A stretch of DNA of 64,000 nucleotides from Chamaelirium japonicum (Eukaryota; Streptophyta; Magnoliopsida; Liliales; Melanthiaceae), in contig OX393552.1 of assembly GCA_947650365.1 (NCBI GenBank), positions 48,810,999 through 48,874,998 of the forward strand, in the 5' to 3' direction. Shown piece after piece: positions 22,125-35,163 of this stretch (the first letter of the stretch is position 1; each line of letters begins with the position of its first letter). Below the pieces are notes generated by a model that saw only the letters and a list, made by a program, of their open reading frames with translations, searched no databases and was not told the origin of the DNA. Made by a program: the position numbers and the translations under genes.

Positions 22125-23160
22125 ATTTTTCTAACTCACGGAGCTCTTTTCCAAGGAGATCATTATTTGTCGAGGTCAATCGGTGCATTAGCCTATGCCG
22201 TCCAAGTGACCAAGTCTTTTGAAAAATTTGAAACTTCTTCTTCGGACACACGGTAGGTGCGTGACCAATGATCTTCGTGCATGCACCTGTAATAGGGCTC
22301 TGCGGACCATTTATCAGTAGAAAGGGGCTTCTCATTTTCTTGGACTGTGTTCCATGACTTGTCCCTTTGCTTCTTGACGTTTGTATTCAGCCGTAGCTTA
22401 AGTCCACCTCTGCCAGGGTGGCCATGTCTGCCACTTCCTCGATAACCTCCTCTGTCGGGTTGATAACTCTGCCACCCTTTGTTGGGGTGGTTGCGGCGAC
22501 CACCTCTGCCATAACGTCTTCTGACTCTGCCTCCATGGAATCCTTCACTGGCATGCGCTTCAAGGAATGTCAGTGCTTCAGTGGGTTTGAAGTTGTGATT
22601 ATTCATAAGTATTTTATTGTTTTCTTCTACAACTAGGAGCACAAAGATCATGTTTGACACCTTTTGGAAATTATGCTCTCGATATTGTTCTTGCAACAAA
22701 TCATTTGTGGCATGGAATGTGGAGAGGATCTTATCAATTATTTGTCCTTGAGTGACGGCTCTCCACATGATTCAAGGCGAGACACGATATGGAACATCAC
22801 GAAGCTATATTCAGCCACGGACTGAAAATCCCGGTAAAGTAAATTGATCCATTCATTCCTTGTTGCGGGGAGGATGGCAACTCTCTGATGATCATACCTA
22901 CCCCGCATGGATTCCCAAAGGATCAGGGGGTCCTCCACAGTCAGATACTTACTTTTCAGGTCCCCATGCAAGTAGCGACATAAGAAGATGATTGCCTTTG
23001 CCTTGTCTTCTGGACTAAGAGTTTATGTGGCTGTAGTCTTCACGAGCATATTACCTAGCTTGAGTGGCTGCAGGTGGAGCTTCGCATCCAGCCTCTATGC
23101 TAGGTAGTTTTTATCGCTGACCTCGAGTGTAGGGAACTCCAATTTCATAAGGTTCGACAT
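22125..23160 (-). pseudogene. Broken copia-type gag (UBN2-like) polyprotein
   Basis: Read on the minus strand from an ATG at about 23160, the sequence gives a copia gag-like protein (UBN2/retrotransposon-gag family, the capsid-forming part of Ty1-copia elements). It has an opening like MSNLMKLEFPTLEVSDKNYL, then a middle part (22971-22738, ...LKSKYLTVEDPLILWESMRG...) and, in another frame, ILSTFHATNDLLQEQYREHN (within 22768-22193). There are in-frame stops near 23100 and 23030 and a frameshift near 22750. The zinc knuckle region (YYRCMHEDHWSRTY) has lost its first and last cysteine. No protease, integrase or reverse transcriptase follows. It is a dead remnant. Confidence 0.8.
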
Positions 23161-24118
23161 CTGGGGAATACAAGGGGGGACGTGGTCGGGGATTGAATAT
23201 CTAAAATTACATTACCAATTAACAGATTATAGTTTTCCAATTCTATGAACACTAAAATCCTATCCTCTAGGGAACTATTGGTCCTCTACACGTGGAATTA
23301 TCTTGTTCAAAGCATTCATAGCCATATTGTAATTTCTCGATTGACTAGGGTTGAGCTCACTCGGAAGCCAAGAATGTCTAAACATGATTAAAGGGTTAAT
23401 GAATAATTAATATAAATAAATGGATTCAGGTTCTGTAACCATCTCTAATAGGTCGGGCTCGAAAAATCTTTTTGTAGGCGTCAGTTTTATCAAATTCCGA
23501 CTCCAGATGTAAAAGTTATGTGGCCAAACCAAGTTTGGAATCTTTGGATCAAGGGTGGGCTGGTCCGGCTTTACTAGATCTGGTTTACCTGAACCAGGTA
23601 GGTTCATTCTGTGAAGAATAGTCGGGTTGGGCCTATGAGTTAATTAAATATTGAGAGCAACTCATACTTGCATATATAAGAAGCATCTAAGAGAAACCCG
23701 ATTATAATATGACTAATGGCCACCCAATCTAATATAAATAAATTTTTAACTACATTCCAACTAAGGAAGTAAAACTAATGCTATATAATATCATTACTTT
23801 TATGCCCTTCTAGTTATATTAAATTTTGAAACTATGCCCTTCACTTCAAACCAATCAGGATATGGCCTACAGATCCTAGCCGCTCAAGGGTCGGGCCTAG
23901 GAGTGCCTGCAAGTGCTCGGTCGGGCTCCCCACACCACTGGCAATGAGGCGGCTCAGGAGGAGACCATCTGGGTTGGTGGGATGCTAGGTCGCGACCGAG
24001 GTGGCCACGATTGTGTCTGAGGAGGAAGGAAGAGAAGGGTGGTGGTTCTGACATCGTCGGGTTGCCGTATGAGTTAGCCGATGCTTGGGTGAAGGGTGTT
24101 GCGCCTCATTCTCTTTGC

Positions 24119-24120
<2 letters not shown>

Positions 24121-24194
<74 letters not shown>
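24121..24194. repeat. (CT)n microsatellite
   Basis: A perfect CT/TC dinucleotide array of about 75 bp. Confidence 0.95.
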
Positions 24195-24197
<3 letters not shown>

Positions 24198-25230
24198 AAG
24201 TCATGCTGATAACGTGTTCTATGAGAAGAAAAGGGATGCACAACTTTCTCTTTGAATTGGCTACCTGCTTATCATGTATTAATATCTATTTATAGGTTGG
24301 GGTTAGGGCTTGGCTGGGTCAACAAAGTGGGCAGCCACATGCTCAACTGCCACACCCTATAACATTAACCGCCACACCTTATAACAATTGCTCTATTATT
24401 GGTAAAATCATTAGCCCCAACCAATTTACCAATACCGAAGAGGCTCATGAACTTATGCAGAAACGACATTTAGGCGGTGATGCGTTGAAGCTTCGTGCCC
24501 AGGTAGACTTGCATAATTTTGATTACATCAATCGAACCTCTCCAAGCCCTTGGACTTCCTTGAGGTTACTTAGGATCATGAGAGTTTGGTCAAGAATTGT
24601 AGGATCATGGGAGTATATTCAGGGTCATGGAAGTTTATTGAGATTCTGTTGACAGAAGAATCTATAGTGGGAGTTGGATCGATTTTTTACCCTATGGATC
24701 GATAATTGTAGCATCGTAAGACCAATATCGGGAGTTTAATAACCTTCGCCGATACAGATCAAGTACATGTAAGTGACTCAGTTCGGGCCAGTAGAAAACT
24801 GTCATACTGGTTGTCGATTGGTACAACTCAGTATCAACCTAGTATTGAAACCGTCTCGCTTGGCCATTGGAAGAGCCCGACCAGTCTAGCCTTTTAGATG
24901 GTTTACATTCTGTTTACAATTATTGTTTTTTTACCGAGACATGTTATGCCATTCTCTTTGTGCCATATATGATATTCTAAGAAGCACGGATATAGACACG
25001 GGATGCGGGTACGACATGATACAGAGACACCAAATTCCAAAAAAATAAAATACGGGTACGGTTAGGATACAATAATTAAATATAAAATTTTATGTATATA
25101 AATATATTTACATGATAAAAAAACTTAAATGAATAAAGTAATTAAACAAAGTATATGGAAATAGATAAAAAAAAAGAAATTAAACAAAAAAACCTAAAGA
25201 AATGTGTTTTGACCGTGTTCGGGCCCAAAC

Positions 25231-25250
25231 CCCCCCCCCCCCCCCCCCCC
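25231..25250. repeat. Poly-C followed by poly-A tract
   Basis: About 20 C (25231-25250) followed, after CAC, by an A run. Such tracts are error-prone in sequencing, so the exact length is doubtful. Confidence 0.85.
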
Positions 25251-26125
25251 CACAAAAAAAAAAACCTAGATACTCTATGGCCGTGTCAGGCACGTATCCG
25301 GAGGGTCCGTAGCAGTGTCAGCACGGTCGGATACGTCTGACACGGCACCGAGTATCCGGCCACGAAGGCTAAGAATAAATAGCTTCACTCGTGCTTTAGT
25401 GTGGAAAGCATGGTCACATAGCAACCTTTAGAGGTTTCCCTAAAATAGGAAACCTAGAAGAAACCTAGAAGGGAAAAAGGATATGTAGGAAGAGCCCACC
25501 TGTTTTTTTGAGAGGTAAAGGTCATACCAAGAGGGAGTAACCTTTAGAGGTTTTCCTAAAATAGAAAAATATCTAGACCAAGAGGGTAGAAGGCATGATT
25601 TTTATGGCCATTGTGGGCATTGCATTCGTTTGTGGCATAGTTTATAAGCCAAATAGTCCAAATGATCGTTCCTAATTCATTAGTATGGATCATTAAATTT
25701 AATTTTTAAATTAACCCGATACTTGAAACAGTAACTAATACTCTGTAGAACTCAATATAATCTTAAAGATGATCGTTCCAATAATAAAAGCCAATCAAGG
25801 TCCCAACCTCATTCAAACTTTACCTGATTCTCAATTTGGTTCTTGGTCTCGATCTTACAATCTGGAGCTGAATCTTACCTCATGTGGACATCACTTGGGA
25901 TCCAATTTTGAGGAGCAAATGCAGCACAATGGAAGGGATCTGGCTAAAACTCAATCCAACTGCGTTATAGCAACACCATAAACTGAAACTTGGACTGCAA
26001 AATCAATAAATCTTTGGGGATCCATGGTGATGAGCCATATTTAAGATGCTTTCCATGACGTGCTAGAAAACCATTAGTCTGTTTTCTAAAAGCCAATAGG
26101 TCGATATTACATAATATACACAGTT

Positions 26126-26669
26126 TAGGGGTGGGCTTGGGCGGGTTCAACCCGAACAATGGACAAGCATGGGCAAAGCTAGTTAAAAACTTGGACGAAT
26201 TTGGATAAAACAAGATCAACCCGATTTCAATTTGGACGGGTTTGGGCACCGGTCTTCCAACCCGAGGAACCCGGGAATTCCTTGTTATATTTCTATGCTT
26301 TTATAGTTTTCTTTATGCAAATCAAAAACTATAGGTTAGATGTTGAATATTAAGAATTTGTTTGAAATATGTGAGGATATAGATTTGAGTTTATGTTTTC
26401 TTTATGCAAATTAAAGATATGTTGGTTTTTTTTATTCAAATCAAAGATCTACTGGTTATTTTTTCCCTATCTATTTATGTTTCACAAGTTTTTCTAATAG
26501 GGCAATCCGCCCAATCGGTCCATTTTTTTGCAAATTGGGCAACCGGAGCAACTTGAATGGGTAAGCACGGGTTGGGCTTCCATGGGCAAAACGGGTTAAG
26601 GTTTTTGCAAATCGGGTTGGGCATGGACAGACCCTTCAACTAGCCCAACCCGCCCAAGTCCCACCCCTA
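26126..26669. mobile_element. hAT MITE with perfect 8-bp target duplication (544 bp)
   Basis: Both ends begin TAGGGGTGGG and continue into CTTGGGCGGGTT, with a single-base indel between the two copies. The flanking octamer ACACAGTT is identical on both sides (26118-26125 and 26670-26677). The interior is GGGTT-rich near the ends and AT-rich in the middle, without a transposase. The intact duplication suggests a fairly recent insertion compared with the other hAT elements here. Confidence 0.92.
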
Positions 26670-26677
26670 ACACAGTT

Positions 26678-28661
26678 TCACTTGTGTACAAAGTCATCCA
26701 GGCACTCCATCTTAGAGAACTATCAGTATTGATGAATCCTAGAGCATGAAAATTAGCAGCAACCAACTCCGCAATCCTGCACTTGTAATTATCATCACTA
26801 TTCTATTGTTCTTAAGAACCTTCCTCTCTTCATCATATGTCCAGTTCTGGGAAATCATTGCACCAAACACAGTCGCCAGCCTCATTTTCCACATAATCTT
26901 AGATGTCAGTACGCTGCTTGTATAAGGTATCCGATGGCTTTTGATAGTCCTATAGAAGAGAATTTTGAATCAAATCCATTCTGATTTTACCCGATAAAAT
27001 ATTGAGTGATGTCAGAGAGTCCCCTTAAATACATAAAAGTCTTTTGAACTTCTCTTAACTTTCGTTGTACCCCACCCCAATGCAAATACCTCTCCCATTT
27101 TATTTGATTTTTATCTAGATCTTTTACCCTTGCTAACAAGTTCTTACCCACCTTATTTATGGAAAAAAAAAAAAGCTTGCCGTAACTGCAATTGTTCGGA
27201 ATCATGCCAAAAGAACCAATTCAATTGAAATTTCATCGCGATTCATGCTCGTCACACATTTAGTAGTTGGATAGACTCATTGGATGAATCAGGGGTCTAC
27301 TAGTTACACTGTAGGTGACATGGTACACAAAATAAGTCTTGTTGAGTATTGTTCGTGGACAAGAGATCCTGCTACCGAGTCTTTATAGCGTGTGAATCTT
27401 GTTGACAACCAGTGATGAAGATAGTCACTTTCATGTGATAAGACTGAAACATATCTGACATCTGTAGGTTGTTCTGTCTCAATCATATGAGTGAATCTCT
27501 ATGGTATGTTGATCTTTCTCGATCAATTGGGTGGGTTAGTGTGTGAGTATACTTGGGGTACATTGAACGGGGATTGTCGATGGGAATGAATCATCAAACA
27601 CTATAACTAATAATTCAAGCTTTTCACCATTTGTAAGACAAGAAGCTGTAAACCTTGAGGGAATAATAAACCCAAGTTCCTGGAGTTGGGTGCTTTGACT
27701 TACAAACGAGTGAGATCTATTTAAACTGTCACAACCTAGATATCTTGGGTTGTTAGCATCAGTGTTGTGGGGACATGCATTCACCAAGAATGATATGCTA
27801 AATTCAAATAGATCGGTCCTGAAGGATTACAAGCGAGAAATGGATATCTGGGTGAGTGTCCTTCATGAATATTAGGTTGAGGGGCTTGATTGCACGAACA
27901 TAGAACTGTAGGCTTGGCCATCATATTTGGCTTGACCATAATGGTCACTTTCTTGGAGTCAAGTCACATTATTAGCGGAAGCAGTTGTGATTTGTTAGTA
28001 TTACTAATTGAGTCGAGTGTGATTAGTTTAACCGGAAGATGATCTTAGCCAAGTGAAACCCTAAAAGACCTAGAACTCACGGACCTAGGCGTATATGGGA
28101 CAGGATCTGGAAACACAACGGTTTGCCGCCCGTTTAAACACAACTGTTTGGATTAGTTCAGTTGTTTGAACCCCGCGAAAGGCACCCCCGAATCCCCTAT
28201 TGAGAGATCATGGGACCGGCCACATGCGACTTCCTTGAAGGTTCCAAGGTGGTTCGCCGCCAATGTTTAATGGAGTCCCATAGAAACTGGCCTTGGCTTC
28301 AAGTAGGAGATCACAGACTGCATTCCACTAGGGCTCATCCTGATAGGAGAAAGACCTAGGGCTGGCCACATGTTGAAGGCATAGGGGCTGACCACATGGC
28401 AGGCTTCTTATGGGTGAAAACTAGGGTTGGCAGAGGAGAGATCCAGAGAGGAGGATGGTTCATGGTGGCAGCCTGGCAGGGATCCCACCACCCTGTGATC
28501 TGAGTTTGTTTGTGGGGCATCTGGATAAAGATTTTTAAGTAATCAAGCTATGTTCTTCATGTCTTTTCTTTATTCTTTTTTCACAACAGATGAACTGAGA
28601 GGATTACATGTATGAGATCATCAACATTATACTTGTTCAAGTTTATTTACGTAGAATTGTG

Positions 28662-28701
<40 letters not shown>

Positions 28702-29736
28702 TTAGTTTCTCCTCTACAATAGAGGTTTGCTATTCCAGTTAAAAAACCAAGAAAGATGCAAATCAAGCAACTTTAACAAAAGGAATTCTATTCAATCCTC
28801 TTTGGTCTCTCTCTCTCTCTCTTCCATGGAGCCCTATGTTCCCTCCATTTTCGAAGACCTAGGTTCCAGAGCTTTAAACGCCTCACCCCCGGACCTCAGC
28901 CTCTTGAAATGGTAGAGATTATACTCCTCTCACTATCTTCTCGTCGCAGCCGCACGATTGCCAGCAACCCAGCAAGTGAATCACACTCCAGCCGACTGCA
29001 CAATCATCGTGTGGATGTGATGCATGCCTGGCCTACACGAGGCCGACAGACTGGAGGAAATTTGAATGCCAAAGAAGGATATCATGCTCTAAGCTACACA
29101 GTTTGGCTTTGGATTCAGTTACTCACCAAATACCTACAATTAGAACCATCACACATATTATCAGCCCCTATGTATCGCACATGAACGCCATTATACAACG
29201 AGGCTCAGGTTTTATTCTTCGCCGGGGTCAAGTCCGCTGCCTTACCCTACAGCCGGCCATTGGTGTCGCCACCATCCGAGAGCTGGGTCCACACGCTCCG
29301 GCTCTTCCCAACGCTGCTGCATTCCTCCTCGCACACTGCAACCATTTTCAGCAGCAGTGATCTTTCAGATACTCGAATCCTTTCGACCGCATTACAGCTG
29401 CAAACACATCAGGAGCAGTTTACGTAGTGTGCATATTGGGCATGTTTGGTTACCCGAAAGTGCAGCCCGAAGCGGCCGAATTCCGGTCTTTAGTTGCTCG
29501 GAAGTCCAGTCTGAAGTCGGAACTAGGACTTCTGGGGCCCCTCCACTTTCCCGAATTATGTGAAGTGTGACTTCGGCCCAAAAAGCTACGAATCAACGCT
29601 CCTGGGTTGTTGGGGAAGTCTTGAAATCACGACGTCATCGCAACACTTCCCCAAACCTATGCATCGGCTTACCGCTCGTCTCAGGTAACGACATGGGTGA
29701 ATGAGAACGCAAAAACCTCACAGAGAACAAAGGCAC
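26678..29736. other. Intergenic, no gene recognised
   Basis: No supported gene. It has CT microsatellites at about 28665-28698 and 28808-28821. The short frames at 28727-29360 match nothing I recognise. Confidence 0.4.
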
Positions 29737-30104
29737 TGTGACGAACCCAGAGCCTTGGATACCCGTCTCCTCACAAAACCGGCTTGTAAGGGAAGATCCA
29801 AGGTGGGTATATAAACAGCTCATCACCCGCTCCCATTACCGATGTGGGACTAACCCATGTGAGGCATGATCATCTCAACACCCTCCCCCCCTCACGTGGG
29901 ACACACGTGGCAATGGCACTATCGGGAGGAGCTCCCGGAGCAAGTCTAGCTCTGATACCATGTGACAAACCCAGAGCCTTGAATACCTGTCTCCTCACAA
30001 ATCCGGCTTGTAAGGGAAGGTCCAAGGCGGATATATAAACAGCTCATGACCTGCTCCCATTACCGATGTGGGACTAACCCGTGTGAGGCATGACCATCTT
30101 AACA
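29737..30104 (-). mobile_element. Complete TRIM retrotransposon (368 bp) with 5-bp target duplication
   Basis: Two direct repeats of 144 bp each (29737-29880 and 29961-30104) differ at 12 positions and, on the minus strand, begin TGTT and end CACA like LTRs. Between them are only 80 bp. The primer-binding site TGGTATCAGAGC (complement of 29949-29960), matching initiator methionine tRNA, directly abuts the 5' LTR. The purine tract GTGAGGGGGGGAGGG (complement of 29881-29895) directly abuts the 3' LTR. GGCAC flanks the element on both sides (29732-29736 and 30105-30109). The LTRs carry GTCCCACATCGGTAATGGG, a word common in TRIM LTRs. It encodes nothing and would depend on proteins from other elements. 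Confidence 0.95.
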
Positions 30105-30176
30105 GGCACTACCACATTAGCCATGATGGTTACATTTGATTCCAATTTCCACTACCCAGAGAGACCACTATAAACT

Positions 30177-30180
<4 letters not shown>

Positions 30181-30231
<51 letters not shown>
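30181..30231. repeat. (CT)n microsatellite
   Basis: A perfect CT dinucleotide array of about 50 bp, located 76 bp from the TRIM element. Confidence 0.95.
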
Positions 30232-30234
<3 letters not shown>

Positions 30235-31564
30235 CGCATGCACACACATCAGAAAGGAATAATGAGAAGAACGTCGGAACGGAAAGGTTCTAGAAGAAGA
30301 GAGGCAGTATCTAGAACTTTTACTGAAGTAGTAGCATTAGGGGAATGTGGTTCTCTCAGCTTGAAAGGGAAGGGATACAACTGCACTCAACATGCAAACA
30401 TATCCCTTTCTATCTCTGTCTATGATCTCTCAGCCTTCAGATTCCCCCCCACTTATGGAAGTATAGAACAATAACTTGACTGATAGGCATAAAGGGGAAC
30501 GGCAGCGCAGAATCTTTTGCGGAATCACTCGAAAAAGGGGCAGAAACACCCGTCGATCACGAAGAGGTCTCGAGATTAAAAAGATGCAGCGAGGAATTCT
30601 TTGACCAGGTTACACACCAAACATCCAAATGGAAAGAGAATCAAGCAGAGGTCATCACGCAAAAATACGAGTAAACAATCCAATGAAAGCAAGCATTAGC
30701 GAGAGTGGATTGAATAGACAATCACAGATTATGCTCTATACGACTCCTCCTCCTCCAGATCTCTTGCTTATAGAGCGATTCTCTTTACGACCTTCAGGTC
30801 TTTCGTAAAGGTCAACAGATATTACTTCCTGATTAGTGGGCAGTGAATAAAATGTACAACCTGTAGCCAGTTCTGATCGAAACCTGGTCCTCTTTCGGTG
30901 TCAATGCCCCTTCCCATGTAATTGATTCCCCCAAAAGTTTAGTATCAAAAAAAAAAAAAAATCTGCTTGAATGACTTTGATTATGAATTAGCTGATTCCA
31001 ATGTGAAATTTCTGGCGGCTGTTTGTGCGAGTATTTAAATTAAGTGAAAGGATCACCTCATCAGGAAAAAAAAAACTTACCCATGAAAGATTCGTCCACA
31101 GGTTTTCAGTCTTTTAGCTGGCCAAATCTGCTCGCCTCCGCTGGACCCCACCTCCTTTTCTCAACTCCCTCCCCACCAGCGGTGGCTGACGTCGAGCTGG
31201 GGTGCAGCGCCCCACCTCCTCCCTCCTCACCGGCGGTGTCTGACATCGGGCTAGGGTGCGATGCATGGTCGTCGGTTGCTGCCGTCGGGGTGGGATGTGA
31301 TGCACCAGCCGAAGCCCCACCTCCTCCCTCCTCACCGGCGGTGATTGCATCGAGAGAGAGATGGGAGAATAGAGCTCCATCTCTACTGCCGCTGCCGCCT
31401 TTGCTACTCGTTGCTGCCACTGCCTCTGATGCTCGCCGCTGCGAGAGAGATGGAAAAAGACCTGGGAGTGTAATTTGGGGTTTATGACAAAAGCCAGGGA
31501 CCTTAGGGTAAATGAAATATAAGCATGTCCTTTAGCTCCCAGGGATCTGTTGCTGGGGACCTTA
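30232..31564. other. Intergenic, including a GC-rich segment at 31100-31490
   Basis: No gene is recognised. The GC-rich segment contains CACCTCCTCCCTCCTCACCG twice and similar words; its open frames on both strands are Ala/Pro/Gly-rich and low in complexity. It may be the interior of a transposon that picked up GC-rich sequence, but I cannot find matching ends. Confidence 0.35.
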
Positions 31565-33575
31565 GCCACATTACCCCTAATTTTAAATTGAAATCAAGAG
31601 GATTGATTATTCAGAATGTCTTACTAGCATTCTCTGACAAATGAGTCAAAATGGATCTCTAGTTCAAAAACAGTATTTTTGTAGGGGAAAAAAAAATTGT
31701 TTAGAGATTCATGCTGCACGACAGTGCCATAAAGCCGCACTCAGTACAGCTGGCGGGCGACAATGATTTCAAGTAACTACTACTTTCTAAATGTTTTCAA
31801 TGTATTGTTGATCAATTTATTAGTAATGGTTACTTAGCCGATTTATGAGTTTTTCAATTGGTAATTAGAAATTAACACTAGATAACTGCTACCATGCAGT
31901 TACAGGCTTACAGCAAAAAGACGATTACAAAAAACAAATCCATAATGACTATTATGTCGATTGATTGGCGCCCAAGATCAATCCATCAAGAACCATGCTG
32001 TCATAGAATACTAAACAACAGAATTTTTACCTTATGTTCCAATTTTTGATTTCTAACACTCGGAGAACGATGTTTGAGCCACCCCTTGGTGTTCATAAGC
32101 CTCTTAGCTGCTGGTTTTCCTCGGATATGGAGAGGAGATCTCAAAGATAGGATGAAGATTATGTTCATGGAATCAAATGTTGATAAATTTCCTACAAAAT
32201 CACCGAAATATGTCTTTTTTTCAAGGGTCCAACATAGACATTGATCGAACTTTTAATAGTACCAAATTTCCTTCCAACATAACGACAGACAATTTCACTG
32301 AAAATTTTTATCTTTTTTAACAAAACAAATCTCATCTTTATTAGTAAGAAATTACATTTTTACTCAATTTTGATTTTTTTTAATAATAGATAATATTTTA
32401 CTGTCATCTTTATCCTGAAGTATTGCTAAAATATTCTATCTTTTTCATATCAAATGAACAAAGTCGAAATCTGATCGAAAAACGATAAATTTTCATCGAC
32501 AAACACCAAAATTTGACCGAAAAACAAAATATTTTCACTGAATTTTGTCTTTCCATTTTACAATTTTTCCACTAACAAATTATCGGAAAACGAAAATTTC
32601 CTTTTCTTGGCCGACCGACATGGACACCGAAAATAACATTTAAAACCTTGATTATGTTGCAAGGGAGGCTTGAAGGATCGTTCCTTTTGGCATTCAAGGT
32701 AGGGGATTCTCCTACACACATAATGGGTTATATTCTAAAATCAGAATTAGAATCATTTCTTATATATGGGTGCTATATAGAATCTTTTTTAAATGAGATT
32801 AAGCCCTTCTTTTTTTTTCTGCTGTTAGATTACTCTGTAATGCTGATTCTACTTGGTTCATTGATGTATTTTGATGAGTTACATTTTTTTTTTCACTCAA
32901 GACAGTTGTTCAGGTTGGACCCCACTTAACCATTGTGGGCATGGCACAAGCTAATCTTGTTAATTGGGTAGACACATTGATTAGTGAGACTTCGAATACG
33001 CAACCTAATCACCCACTCACACTCGGCTTCAAGATGTTTTCGAGGATTTGGGTGTGCCACAGAAACCGAGCCGTGACCTCCTAAAAAAGAACTGCCCAAC
33101 ATGGAAAGATTCCCCGATTAAGACCCACCAACAAGAATACCAAACAATGTGGTTCGTCCAAACAATCGGGAAGACAAAAAACATTCGACAATGGTTATGA
33201 AAGAGCAAGGAACACAATATAATGTGAAAAAAGCCAACAAAATGACACAATCGGAGCTACAATAGAGACATTCACTAAAAATCGGTAGAAATTGAAACAT
33301 AAGTTCTAGAATGGACATCGCCATTAATTATAATTATAACAATTTTGAACTGCCAGCAAATCAATGGGTATCTACTTTGTCTAAAAGAAACGACCAGACT
33401 GAATACATGAAATTTCTTGTATAGAAGATAATTGTATCAAATTAATTGACAAATTAGATGCCAAGCCCCCATTTCATCTACATATGAAACAAATAGGAGT
33501 TGGACTCTGAAAATATCGAAAAGGAAATCCCCATCAACAAGATCAAGATATAGTGCCACGATATGATGAGTTGAT
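31565..33575. repeat. Local duplication, copy 1 (no MULE insert)
   Basis: Segments 31565-31715 and 32944-33575 match 36597-36745 and 37270-37680 plus 38487-38640 in the same orientation and order. Shared words include TTCAAAAACAGTAT and CTAAAAAAGAACTGCC, and GAAAGAGCAAGGAA is followed by CCAGACTGAATA. The parts between have diverged or changed by insertions. This copy lacks the Mutator-like element at 37688-38486 and keeps the single target site AGAAGATAA at 33423-33431. Confidence 0.75.
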
Positions 33576-34160
33576 AACTCCATTCCAGATTAACTCAATG
33601 ATCGTATAATTATACATTTCATTACACTAGATAATAATATCTTTAATAAAACTTCTTTCTATACTTTAATGGTTTGATTCAACATGACAGTTGAAAGTGT
33701 GCGAGGAAAATCTTGGCCGTCCTTCGAGCAATCGAGGGGAAGATAAACACTTCTCTGGTGATGCCTTGGAATCCACCGAGGGCCTCTTCGAATCCACCAA
33801 AGAGTTGATAAGAGCAATGAAAAATACATTGATTCATGATGATCTCAAGTACAAGCATAGGTGACCTTTTATAGGCTTGGTGGGTTCCATAAAAGGAAAA
33901 ATGAAATTAATACATGCTTGGTTGCATATGAATCAGGGAGGTGTCAAGTCTTGATTTATCGTTGTCAGACCTTGACCCTCGGCGATCGATTGGCTTTCAA
34001 GGGCTATCAGCATGAATCTGGATGGTCTCAAAATCTAGATTTGTGGCCGTGTCGGAACTTGTTCCTTGGCTAATGATTGGCTTCTAAGGGGTGACTCGAA
34101 TCAGAGTTTATCTATGGCTTGTCCTCCTACATCGTAACTTGTCCTAGATCAAGCTCTTGC
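33576..34160. other. Intergenic, no gene recognised
   Basis: I see nothing coding or structured here beyond the possible tail of the duplication. Confidence 0.35.
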
Positions 34161-34236
34161 AATAGTAGTCAAAGCGGTGCCTAGGCAACCCCCTAGGCGG
34201 CCACCTAGAACCGCCTAGTTCACTTGATCCAATTTG

Positions 34237-34600
34237 GCATTTTATCAAAATTGAGTTGAACTTTGCCCAATACAATAAAAGCTTTTGGGGGGGTTTTCAA
34301 AATTGAGTTGAATTAACTCATAATTGGGCTACATTAACTCAAATTCTTATGATGGGTTCATAATAATTTGAGGTTTTTTCAAAATTGAGTTGAATTAACT
34401 TACATTGAATTGAATTAACTCAAATTCTTATGATGGGTTTATAAGAATTTAGGGATTTTTCAAAATTGAGTTGAATTAACCCAAAATTGAGTAGAATTAA
34501 CTAAAATTGAGTTGAATAACTCAAATTCTTATGATGGGTTCATAAGAATTTAGGGGTGTTTTCAAAATTGAATTGAATTAAATCTAAACTTAAACCCTAG
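34237..34600. repeat. Tandem repeat, about three ~115-bp units
   Basis: Units share TTTTCAAAATTGAGTTGAAT, ACTCAAATTCTTATGATGGG and TTCATAAGAATTTAGGG in the same order, with small internal expansions of the AATTGAGTTGAAT word. The last unit runs into the palindrome at 34567. The flanks at 34166-34210 and 35600-35649 both carry TAGTCAA...CCTAGGC-type words in opposite orientation, so the whole 34.17-35.65 kb block may be bounded by hAT-like ends. Confidence 0.7.
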
Positions 34601-34604
34601 ACCC

Positions 34605-34691
<87 letters not shown>

Positions 34692-34728
34692 GGTCTAGGG
34701 TTTAAGTTTAGATTTAATTCAATTCAAT
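34567..34728. repeat. Perfect 39-bp inverted repeat around a (TA)n core
   Basis: The arm 34567-34605 is the exact reverse complement of 34690-34728, and the spacer 34606-34689 is almost entirely TA dinucleotides. The arms read ACTTAAACCCTAGACCCT and its complement. The structure could extrude as a very stable cruciform. Confidence 0.93.
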
Positions 34729-34733
34729 GGGTT

Positions 34734-35105
34734 ATGCTATGGTGCGGCGGATTATCATGCGGCTAACGTGCGGCCACCTCAATGGTGGCCACGGGTACAT
34801 TTTTTTTAATTTTTTTTTCTTTTCGAAAGTGATCACCTACCCCTTGGCCCTTGATGAGCCACATGTCAAAAATCAACTCATTCGAAGACCTATAGGTGCT
34901 TCAAATGTGCTCGCCATTTTGGACCGTTCAAATGAACGGTCAAAAAAGCCGAGCATATTTGAAGCACCTATAGGTCTTAGAATGAGTTGATTTTTGACAT
35001 GTGGCTCATCAAGGGGTAGGTGATCACCCTTGAAAAAAAAAAATTAAAAAAAAAATCTACACATGCGGCCATTCACTTGGCCGCACGTTAATCCGCCGCA
35101 CATTA

Positions 35106-35106
<1 letters not shown>
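34734..35106. mobile_element. Fold-back MITE next to (TA)n
   Basis: The ends are GTGCGGCGGATTA on the left and its complement TAATCCGCCGCAC on the right. The inner arms GTGATCACCTACCCCTTG and TGAGCCACATGTCAAAAATC are repeated in inverted order on the other side, almost without change. The two halves thus pair over most of their length. The right flank is (TA)n and the left flank is the palindrome just described. Confidence 0.85.

Positions 35107-35160
<54 letters not shown>
35107..35160. repeat. (TA)n microsatellite
   Basis: A perfect TA run of just over 50 bp joins two different hairpin elements. Confidence 0.95.

Positions 35161-35163
<3 letters not shown>

Larger units (their letters stand above)
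23161..26117. other. Intergenic with scattered repeats
   Basis: No gene is recognised. It contains short GGGTCGGGC-type pieces (23400-23640, 23880-23930), a CT microsatellite, a poly-C tract, and at 25000-25370 repeated ACACGG...GTCAGACGTATC-like words typical of degenerate transposon ends. Confidence 0.4.

Noticed and set aside
31044..31569. Overlapping 147-, 104- and 151-aa frames
   Set aside because: Low-complexity Ala/Pro/Ser/Gly composition in every frame; no domain or start context.
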